Shown here: positions 1 through 5,164 of the stretch, piece by piece
How the letters are laid out: each line of letters starts with the position of its first letter
Position numbering within the stretch: position 1 is the stretch's first letter
DNA from: a bacterium
Lineage (GTDB): Bacteria; Bacteroidota; Ignavibacteria; Kapaibacteriales; UBA2268
NCBI GenBank assembly: GCA_024710535.1
Contig: JANJUO010000420.1
Span: 1 to 9,036, forward strand
Direction: 5' to 3'
Length of the DNA stretch: 9,036 nt
Program-made: the position numbers and the translations under genes
The notes under the pieces: generated by a model
What the model was told of the DNA's origin: nothing
Database searches by the model: none
Seen by the model: the letters and a program-made list of their open reading frames with translations, nothing else

Positions 1-142
1 CTTTCGGACCACCACAAGGTTTACTTCCAAACGCAATGTAATTACAGGCACCGGTACAGGTAGCACTATTAATCAAACTTTTTAGGTGTCCCAATGCGGA
101 AAACAGGAAATATTTTATTAAGGAATTATTATTATATTGCAT
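1..142 (-). CDS. Partial: N-terminal 47 residues of a Cys-rich protein with a KPCGGP motif
   Basis: An open frame starts at ATG 142-140 on the minus strand and runs off the left edge without a stop; a TAA lies seven codons upstream at 161-163. It reads MQYNNNSLIKYFLF... and later NYIAFGSKPCGGPK, with Cys at residues 29, 33 and 43. The C-x3-C...IAFGSKPCGGP pattern looks like small secreted or lipoprotein-like Bacteroidota proteins in which paired cysteines probably form disulfides; that family resemblance is from memory and no function is known to me. Residues 8-17 are hydrophobic and could be a weak signal segment, but there is no good lipobox before Cys29 (SATC). The gene follows the NifU-like gene in the same direction after 91 nt and may be the last member of that train or have its own promoter. 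The coding frame is supported by the Cys/Gly pattern more than by the start. Confidence 0.6.
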   Translation of the reverse strand, partial: MQYNNNSLIKYFLFSALGHLKSLINSATCTGACNYIAFGSKPCGGPK

Positions 143-205
143 TTTAATATTTATGATGAATTAGGTTCTATAGCATTAGTAATTAATGATAGTGGCTGGC
201 AGAAT

Positions 206-227
206 GCAATCAATATAAAGCAATCAA
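206..227. repeat. Two direct copies of GCAATCAA, period 14
   Basis: GCAATCAA occurs at 206-213 and 220-227, in the 91-nt gap between the NifU-like gene and the Cys-rich gene. It could be a tandem protein-binding site or chance in AT-rich DNA. No terminator hairpin is evident in this gap. Confidence 0.3.
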
Positions 228-233
228 AGATTT

Positions 234-485
234 TTATCGAACTTTTTCGATTCGTTTAATTTGAGGTATTTCTTTTATTAATACTCTTTCTATTCCGGCT
301 CTTAGAGTCATCATTGCAAGAGGGCAATCGGTGCAATTACCTGTCAATCGCACTTCCAGAACCCGAGTATTTGCTTCATAACGAACAAATTCAACATCCC
401 CACCATCTTCGATGAGGTAGGGACGTATTCTTTGCAATACTTGCTGAACTTTTTGTTCAACTTCGAATTCTGTTAATAATTCCAT
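234..485 (-). CDS. NifU-like C-terminal domain protein (Fe-S scaffold/carrier)
   Basis: This 83-residue protein is just the NifU C-terminal domain. The family signature RPYLIEDGGDVEFV lies at residues 21-34 and the Fe-S-binding C51-T-D-C54 is followed by PLAMMTLRAGIERVL. Such stand-alone domains bind a labile [4Fe-4S] cluster, usually shared by two subunits through the CxxC, and pass it to apo-proteins in the cytoplasm. Length is typical for the short class; the long NfuA form with a degenerate A-type domain is not present. The ATG at 485-483 is only 3 nt after the mrp stop, so the two are almost certainly cotranscribed and translationally coupled, and both act in Fe-S delivery. A distinct point is that the adjacent Mrp lacks its own CxxC, leaving this protein as the only CxxC-bearing partner in the pair. 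Whether they work together is inference. Confidence 0.93.
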   Translation of the reverse strand: MELLTEFEVEQKVQQVLQRIRPYLIEDGGDVEFVRYEANTRVLEVRLTGNCTDCPLAMMTLRAGIERVLIKEIPQIKRIEKVR

Positions 486-488
486 AAA

Positions 489-1574
489 CTAAATAGAAAT
501 TTCTAAATCTTGAGTTAATGAAGTTTTATAATTTTTCTTTCTGACTTCAGATACCATTTTGGCAGTGATTTCTTTTAGAATTTCTGCTTGATTGCTGTTT
601 CCGGCAAGCACTATTGGCTTTCCGCCGTCATTATTTTCACGCATTGAGATATTGAGCGGAACCTCACCCAACAAATTAATTCCATAATTTTCAGCAATTT
701 CTGCACCGCCGCCCTTTCCAAAAATATAATATTTTTTGTCGGGCATATCTTCAGGAACGAAATAACTCATATTCTCGACTATACCAAGCAAATCCACATT
801 TACTCGATTAAACATCGCTATACTGCGTCTAACATCTGCAAGTGCAATTTCCTGTGGCGTAGTTACAACAACAGCACCCGTCAATGGGATTTTTTGCGTT
901 AAAGTAAGTTGGATATCACCAGTTCCCGGAGGCAAATCAAATATCAAAAAGTCCAAATCTCCCCATTCAATCTGCTCAAAAAGCATAGCGAAATATCCAG
1001 CAAGCATTGGTCCACGAACAATTGCCGCTTCATCCCTATTCATAACCAAGCCCATTGATGCAATTTTGATTCCATAATTTTCAACAGGAACTGCCATCAC
1101 AACGCCATTTTTCTCAATCATTCCGTATTGCTCTTTTGCAACTCCAAACATTGTGGGTTGGCTTGGACCATAAACATCGCCATCAAGAATCCCAACTTTT
1201 GCACCCGCAAGAGATAATGCTGATGCGATATTTGACGAAATTGCAGATTTTCCCACTCCGCCTTTGCCCGAAGCAACAGCAATTATATTCTTTATATTTT
1301 TGAGAATATTTCTTTTGGATACATCAAATTCTGCCTCTCCAATAAAAATCTCCTGCTTGTAGTCCGGAGCAATTCTCTCCAAAACTGACTTGATTTCTTT
1401 TTTGATTTCAGGATAAATCCATTGAATTGGTTGAATTAGATTAACATAAACTTGGATGGCATTGTTTGCAATCACAATTTTTTCGATTGCATTCAATTCG
1501 CCAAGTGTTTTTTCTAAATCTATATCAACAATTTTTGCAATTTCTGCAAAAACAATATCTTTATTTATATTCAT
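489..1574 (-). CDS. mrp: Mrp/ApbC/NBP35-family P-loop ATPase, Fe-S cluster carrier
   Basis: A 361-residue cytoplasmic ATPase. Residues about 1-75 form a divergent MIP18/DUF59-type N-terminal domain. The MinD/Mrp core begins near residue 97: deviant Walker A GKGGVGKS at 103-110 with signature Lys104, GILDGDVYGPSQP at 128-140 (switch I aspartates), IFDLPPGTGD at 211-220 (Walker B/switch II), TTPQEIALADVRR at 238-250 and ENMSYF at 267-272. Family members bind a bridging [4Fe-4S] cluster through a CPxC just after ENMSYF; here that stretch is VPEDMPDKKYYIFG and has no cysteine, with no frameshift to explain it. The same loss is, as I recall, common in Bacteroidota relatives, so it looks lineage-specific. 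The gene starts at ATG 1574, 18 nt after grpE, with an AAGG about 9 nt upstream, and ends 3 nt before the NifU-like gene. Confidence 0.95.
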   Translation of the reverse strand: MNINKDIVFAEIAKIVDIDLEKTLGELNAIEKIVIANNAIQVYVNLIQPIQWIYPEIKKEIKSVLERIAPDYKQEIFIGEAEFDVSKRNILKNIKNIIAVASGKGGVGKSAISSNIASALSLAGAKVGILDGDVYGPSQPTMFGVAKEQYGMIEKNGVVMAVPVENYGIKIASMGLVMNRDEAAIVRGPMLAGYFAMLFEQIEWGDLDFLIFDLPPGTGDIQLTLTQKIPLTGAVVVTTPQEIALADVRRSIAMFNRVNVDLLGIVENMSYFVPEDMPDKKYYIFGKGGGAEIAENYGINLLGEVPLNISMRENNDGGKPIVLAGNSNQAEILKEITAKMVSEVRKKNYKTSLTQDLEISI

Positions 1575-1592
1575 TTAAAATAACCTTTTTTA

Positions 1593-2297
1593 TTAATTAG
1601 AACCGGCTGAAGTTATAACTCTTGCATGACGCAAAACTTTCTCGTTAAGCATATAGCCGCTTTGATATTCTTGAACAACATAATTTTCGGGCAAATCTGA
1701 TGGCATTCTCATCATTGCTTCGTGATAATCAACATTAAATTCCTTGCCAACACTGCTTTCCAATGGCTTCACTCCTGACTCTTCAAAAAGTTTGAATGCT
1801 TTATTTTTGATTAATTCCACACCTTTGAATAGGGCGTCATAATCTTTGGAATTCAGGCTTGCATTATATGCATTATTGATGTCATCGAGAAGTTCCAGCA
1901 TTTTGAAAAGTAGTCTTTCATTTGCATAATCAATCATTTCCTGCTTTTCTTTCAAACTTCTTCTTCGAATATTTTCAAGCTCAGCCGCTTTGCGAACTAA
2001 TTGCTCCTTTAATTCATCGCGTTCTTTTGCGATTTCTTCATTATTCTTGTTTAAAGCATCAACGGCATTTTTATAATCTTCGATAATTATTTCATATTCT
2101 TTGTTGCTGATATCTTCGGAAACGATAACTTCATCGACTATCGTAACAGGTTCGTTTGGCTGATTATTTGCAACATTTTCATTATCTGTAATAGGTATAG
2201 TTTTCATATTGTCATTTTTTAAATATGTATCCATAATATCTTTAATTTTATTTGCTGTTTTTCTTAATGGTTTTGTACCTGGAGTTGTTTCATCCAT
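1593..2297 (-). CDS. grpE: GrpE, nucleotide exchange factor for DnaK
   Basis: GrpE dimers release ADP from DnaK during chaperone cycles. From ATG 2297 the protein is 234 residues. It has a long poorly conserved N-terminal tail (to about residue 60), then a charged coiled coil rich in K/E (about 65-125) containing the family hallmark AELENIRRRSLKEKQE, followed by LLELLDDINNA and the C-terminal beta domain with FNVDYHEAMMRMPSD and GYMLNEKVLRHARVI. The frame is open upstream through GTG 2306 to TTG 2309, but ATG 2297 is preferred because GGTGA sits 5 nt before it. dnaJ, often next to grpE, is not in this window; here grpE is followed by mrp after 18 nt, which links it to the Fe-S genes. The 84-nt gap after coaX contains a possible TAnnTTTG promoter, so grpE may be induced independently of the vitamin genes. 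Confidence 0.95.
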   Translation of the reverse strand: MDETTPGTKPLRKTANKIKDIMDTYLKNDNMKTIPITDNENVANNQPNEPVTIVDEVIVSEDISNKEYEIIIEDYKNAVDALNKNNEEIAKERDELKEQLVRKAAELENIRRRSLKEKQEMIDYANERLLFKMLELLDDINNAYNASLNSKDYDALFKGVELIKNKAFKLFEESGVKPLESSVGKEFNVDYHEAMMRMPSDLPENYVVQEYQSGYMLNEKVLRHARVITSAGSN

Positions 2298-2325
2298 TTT
2301 TATCACCAAAAAATTAATAATAATT

Positions 2326-2359
2326 CAAAATTAATATGATGTAAACGAATTAATTTAAA
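2326..2359 (-). promoter_or_regulatory. Possible Bacteroidota-type promoter before grpE
   Basis: On the minus strand TAATTTTG (2333-2326) matches the TAnnTTTG -7 box. A TTTA lies 22 nt upstream (2359-2356) as a poor -33 TTTG. A start site here would leave a leader of roughly 20 nt to ATG 2297. In such AT-rich DNA this could be chance. Confidence 0.3.
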
Positions 2360-2381
2360 GAAAATTGGAAAAAAATATTAT

Positions 2382-3152
2382 TTACAAAAGTGTCATTATT
2401 CCATCAAGCACCAAATTCTCTTTGTAGTGATAAATTTCTTTTTTTTCGGTTAAATAATTTAGTAATAATTTAGAATAACCACCGGTAATAAAAACAGGGA
2501 TATTTTTTCTATGAAACTCATTCAATTTAATTTTTTCAATCAAATATTGAATTCCACCGATTGTACTCCCAAGCACGCCCATAGTCATCGCTTCATTGGT
2601 ATTTTTTCCAATTCCAAATGAGTGCTCATATTCATTTAATGTGATATTTTTCAAATTATCAGTATTATTGGCAAGTGCTTTTATTTGAGTGTAAAGTCCG
2701 GCAAAAATGGCTCCACCTTTGCAAATTCCATTATCATCAACTGCATTCACAGTGATTGCAGTGCCACAGTCAACTGTAATAAGTGCAGGTTCATCATAAG
2801 AAATTGCTCCAATCAAACCAAACATTCTATCGTATCCCATTCCCTGAATGTTTCCAAATTTTATTAATTTTTGATTTTTGATTAGATCTTTTGGCTTAAT
2901 TATATCAATATTTGAATAATTTATCATTATATCCAAAAAATCTGATTCATAGATGGAATTAACAGATGAATATGCCAAAATGAAATTTTCGTTCAAAGAT
3001 TCAAGCAAATTAACAAGTGATGATTTCCAATTTTCATCATATTCAAAAGAATAATATTCATCATTAATCGCTAATTTTATTCTGCTATTGCCAATATCTA
3101 TGGCAATTTTATTTGGATTAATCAAGTTTATATCTGATTGTGTCTCCATCAT
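2382..3152 (-). CDS. coaX: Type III pantothenate kinase (CoaX), first step of CoA synthesis
   Basis: CoaX phosphorylates pantothenate with ATP and needs a monovalent cation such as K+; it belongs to the ASKHA fold. From ATG 3152 the length is 256 residues, normal for the family. Motifs (this numbering) are AIDIGNSRIKLA at about 17-28 (phosphate-1 loop), GMGYDRMFGL at 104-113 with the presumed catalytic Asp108, TVDCGTAITVNAV at 126-138 with the cation-site Asp128, KGGAIFAGL at 145-153 and the late ITGG at 222-225. In the third motif the usual second Asp (GTAxTxD) is Asn136, a conservative change whose effect I cannot judge. The start overlaps the 3' end of birA by 35 nt; ATG 3152 (or ATG 3149) is chosen over TTG 3155 because GGAGAG lies 8 nt upstream. 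The birA-coaX pairing is a common cofactor-gene arrangement. Confidence 0.93.
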   Translation of the reverse strand: MMETQSDINLINPNKIAIDIGNSRIKLAINDEYYSFEYDENWKSSLVNLLESLNENFILAYSSVNSIYESDFLDIMINYSNIDIIKPKDLIKNQKLIKFGNIQGMGYDRMFGLIGAISYDEPALITVDCGTAITVNAVDDNGICKGGAIFAGLYTQIKALANNTDNLKNITLNEYEHSFGIGKNTNEAMTMGVLGSTIGGIQYLIEKIKLNEFHRKNIPVFITGGYSKLLLNYLTEKKEIYHYKENLVLDGIMTLL

Positions 3153-3846
3153 CAATTATTCTCTCCACATTATTTTCATTAACTAATTTTATTCTTCCAT
3201 CATTCATAAAGTCCATAACTCTCCATTCATCATTAGAATCGGAAATTTTGACCATTTTATCAACAATATTTAGTCGATTTTTCCACAATTCAAAAATTTT
3301 AGAATTATCTAAATCTAAATAATAATCTAATTTTTCAATCAAAACATCATAAAATTTGCTTAATTCTATCTGAAATCCAAGAATCTTTAGAGAAGTTGCT
3401 ATTTCTGCAATTTCATTTGAAAATTTTGATTGATTTACATTAACTCCAATGCCAATAATAGTCGATTTGCAGGTATTTCCGCTGAAGGAATGCTCAATCA
3501 AAATTCCACTAATTTTTCTAAAATAATTTCCATCGAATGCATGAACATCATTTGGATATTTTAATTTGAAAATTGTTGATTTCGTAAGGTATTCCAAAGT
3601 ATCAATAACTGCCAAACAGCCCACCGCCTGAAATAGAATCAGCGTTTGATACTTGGGCACTTTTATGTGATTTATGCCGTAAGATAAGTAAATATTTGAG
3701 CCAACTTCACCTTCCCAAATACGCTCTTTTCTGCCTCTGCCATTGCTTTGTGAGTCTGCAGTTACAATAACTACCTGCTCCTTCCGAAGAAGTTCCTTTG
3801 CATAATCATTCGTAGAGCCTAAAAAGTTATAATGGTATCTTTTCAT
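3118..3846 (-). CDS. birA: Biotin--[acetyl-CoA-carboxylase] ligase, monofunctional BirA
   Basis: This enzyme activates biotin to biotinyl-AMP and attaches it to the lysine of biotin carboxyl carrier proteins. The 242-residue protein contains only the catalytic and C-terminal SH3-like domains, without the N-terminal HTH of the E. coli repressor, so it should not act as a DNA-binding repressor. Visible motifs are STNDYAKELL at 11-20, the biotinyl-AMP loop GRGRKERIW at 36-44, KYPND at 96-100 (usually KWPND), RKISGILIE at 110-118 with the active-site Lys111, and IIGIGVNVN at 130-138. The C-terminal part (about 195-242) ends in GDTIRYKLD. The ATG follows the lipoprotein stop codon after 1 nt and the gene's 3' end overlaps coaX, so translation of the three genes is probably coupled. 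Confidence 0.94.
   Translation of the reverse strand: MKRYHYNFLGSTNDYAKELLRKEQVVIVTADSQSNGRGRKERIWEGEVGSNIYLSYGINHIKVPKYQTLILFQAVGCLAVIDTLEYLTKSTIFKLKYPNDVHAFDGNYFRKISGILIEHSFSGNTCKSTIIGIGVNVNQSKFSNEIAEIATSLKILGFQIELSKFYDVLIEKLDYYLDLDNSKIFELWKNRLNIVDKMVKISDSNDEWRVMDFMNDGRIKLVNENNVERIIDDGDTIRYKLD
3161..3166 (-). promoter_or_regulatory. Ribosome binding site for coaX, inside birA
   Basis: GGAGAG on the minus strand lies 8 nt before ATG 3152 and 5 nt before TTG 3155, within the last codons of birA. It is one of the few purine-rich sites of this quality in the window and helps choose the coaX start. Confidence 0.5.
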
Positions 3847-3847
3847 A

Positions 3848-4483
3848 TTAATTCAATTTTTTCAACATATCAAGAAACATTCTATCCGAAACAATTGATA
3901 ATGCTTTGCTGAAAGCGGGCGCAATAGTTCCAACTAAATTGCTTTCTCTCTCAACTTTTTCGCTGTAAACCTCTGTGTAGAGAACTTTGTCGCCATCTTT
4001 ATTGCCAATTCTTTTGATAACATTCACTTTGATTTCAAGTTCAACATTACTCTTTTCGACTTGTGATTTCTCGAAATTATTAACAGAAAAATTGATAATT
4101 TGTGCCTCAAGAATATAATCAGGAACAATGAGAGAACTGCTTTTGATTGGACCAAATTTGAAAATTTTCAATTTGGACAATCTATGATAAACATAATCAG
4201 TTATCATATCCGGAATATCATTAACCCATCTGTGATAATAATATCGCTGAATACGTTTCCCATCCCAATTTGCAAGAATATGCTTGGTATCGAATTCGTT
4301 ACTGATGCTGAAATTCCTTAGCAGAATAGCCGCATTTATTGGCTTGATGTCGTTTAGAAGAGTTTGCTCGGACTGATTAAAATGATAATAATTTATTTCA
4401 GGGTATTCATCTTTCAAATTCAAATCTATACATGAATTCAAGATGAAACCGAGCAAAATTAATATAAAAGCAATTTTTTTCAT
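3848..4483 (-). CDS. Lipoprotein resembling ABC-type transport auxiliary (PqiC-like) component
   Basis: A 211-residue protein with a lipoprotein signal: MKK, a hydrophobic stretch at 4-15 and a lipobox LNSC with Cys18. The mature part has features I associate with the ABC transport auxiliary lipoprotein family (PqiC/YmbA type): an INYYHF strand near residue 35, INAAILLRNFSIS at 49-61, ILANWDGKRIQRYYYHRW around 69-86 and a following IPDMITDYVYHRL helix. Family members support MCE-protein/ABC systems moving lipids between the membranes and are anchored in the periplasmic leaflet of the outer membrane. No MlaD/PqiB-like or ABC gene is in the window, so the partner, if any, is encoded elsewhere. 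It heads the minus-strand train, with birA starting 1 nt after its TAA. An alternative is a lipoprotein of other function, such as an LptE-like protein; the fold assignment is moderate. Confidence 0.6.
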   Translation of the reverse strand: MKKIAFILILLGFILNSCIDLNLKDEYPEINYYHFNQSEQTLLNDIKPINAAILLRNFSISNEFDTKHILANWDGKRIQRYYYHRWVNDIPDMITDYVYHRLSKLKIFKFGPIKSSSLIVPDYILEAQIINFSVNNFEKSQVEKSNVELEIKVNVIKRIGNKDGDKVLYTEVYSEKVERESNLVGTIAPAFSKALSIVSDRMFLDMLKKLN

Positions 4484-4530
4484 AACTTTTCAAAAAATGC
4501 GATAAACAATTTTCAATTTAAGAAAAAAAT

Positions 4531-4569
4531 CAAATCTATCCATATTATTTTACATTTTTAGCAAAATTA
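4531..4569 (-). promoter_or_regulatory. Candidate promoter(s) for the lipoprotein-birA-coaX operon
   Basis: Two TAnnTTTG boxes lie on the minus strand in the divergent gap: TAGATTTG at 4538-4531, with TTTG 23 nt upstream (4565-4562), and TAATTTTGC at 4569-4561, which lacks a clear -33 partner. Either could serve the gene starting at 4483. The spacing of the first is at the long end of the usual range. Confidence 0.3.
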
Positions 4570-4615
4570 ATTCCATTATGGATTTTCGTTTATTTATGAT
4601 ATACCACAAATTCTT

Positions 4616-4677
4616 TTCTTATCTTTTATTATATCTCAAAATTATGCTAATTTTGAATTAATATTTTATTCAATTTT
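4616..4677 (+). repeat. Direct repeat copy 1: duplicated promoter region
   Basis: A 62-bp sequence that recurs at 5090-5151 with only two differences (4650 A versus 5124 T; 4659 T versus 5133 A). Similarity fades after 4677 but GGAA (4680-4683) also matches. It sits 17 nt before the GTG of the small membrane protein gene and contains a promoter-like sequence. Confidence 0.95.
4625..4655 (+). promoter_or_regulatory. Candidate promoter copy 1 (TTTA-N19-TAATTTTG)
   Basis: TAATTTTG at 4648-4655 fits the Bacteroidota -7 box TAnnTTTG, and TTTA at 4625-4628 is a 3-of-4 match to the -33 TTTG with a 19-nt spacer, within the usual 19-21. It lies 38 nt before the GTG start. Conservation in the second repeat copy supports it. 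Confidence 0.55.
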
Positions 4678-4693
4678 AGGGAAATATTTTTAA

Positions 4694-5086
4694 GTGAAAT
4701 ATTTTTTAAAAATAATTGAACTCATCACAGGCATCATCTTAATTTTCTTAGTGATTTTCAATCAAGGCGCCGAGAAGCAAATTGATATTTGGCTTGCAAA
4801 TTATATTGTCTTGAATTCCTCAATAATTTTACAATTTTATTTCAACAAAATTAACAGCCGAATCAACTTAAAAATCATAAATTATATTTCAATTCTAATG
4901 CTTGTTCTGATAATTCTGAATGTTTATAGTTTTTTCGATAATAATTTAGCAGTCAAAAATCTTGTTTTGTTTGCCTATTCTGTATTGTTTTTGCTTTTAG
5001 TTGGGCTTAATTCAATCAAAGAATCTTATTTTAAAAAATTACCAAAATTAAAATCAATATTATTCAATAAAATTACTGAAAATTGA
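4694..5086 (+). CDS. Small four-helix membrane protein of unknown function
   Basis: A 130-residue hydrophobic protein with four likely transmembrane segments at about 4-23, 33-50, 60-80 and 88-106, and a basic, Lys-rich C-terminal tail (KKLPKLKSILFNK). It begins with GTG; no ATG upstream is in frame with a better signal. I recognise no family; residue composition (I, L, N, K, F) is what low-GC DNA would give, but the regular hydrophobic blocks, the long uninterrupted frame and the own promoter-like sequence argue for a real gene. It is followed after only 3 nt by the second copy of the promoter repeat and then by the M2 peptidase gene. The first codons (GTGAAATATTTTTTAAA) resemble the first codons of that peptidase (ATGAAGTTATTTTTTAAA), so the duplication that copied the promoter may have included the start region. 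Function cannot be inferred from the context. Confidence 0.65.
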   Translation: MKYFLKIIELITGIILIFLVIFNQGAEKQIDIWLANYIVLNSSIILQFYFNKINSRINLKIINYISILMLVLIILNVYSFFDNNLAVKNLVLFAYSVLFLLLVGLNSIKESYFKKLPKLKSILFNKITEN

Positions 5087-5089
5087 TTC

Positions 5090-5151
5090 TTCTTATCTTT
5101 TATTATATCTCAAAATTATGCTATTTTTGAATAAATATTTTATTCAATTTT
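5090..5151 (+). repeat. Direct repeat copy 2: duplicated promoter region
   Basis: Second copy of the 62-bp sequence at 4616-4677 (60 of 62 identical), 474 bp downstream. It begins 3 nt after the stop codon of the small membrane protein gene and ends 14 nt before the ATG of the M2 peptidase gene. Confidence 0.95.
5099..5129 (+). promoter_or_regulatory. Candidate promoter copy 2 (TTTA-N19-TATTTTTG)
   Basis: TATTTTTG at 5122-5129 fits TAnnTTTG and TTTA at 5099-5102 precedes it by 19 nt. One of the two differences from copy 1 falls on an unconstrained 'n' position of the -7 box, so both copies keep the consensus. It would start transcription about 30 nt before ATG 5165. Confidence 0.55.
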
Positions 5152-5164
5152 TTGGAATTAATTA

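Noticed and set aside
1232..1574. Possible frameshift or damage in mrp explaining the missing CxxC
   Set aside because: The frame is continuous, all nucleotide-binding motifs are intact and the segment after ENMSYF aligns in length with cysteine-lacking relatives.
4484..4693. Riboswitch (biotin- or CoA-related) in front of the vitamin genes
   Set aside because: The region is A/T tracts and promoter-like boxes with no conserved RNA structure I recognise.
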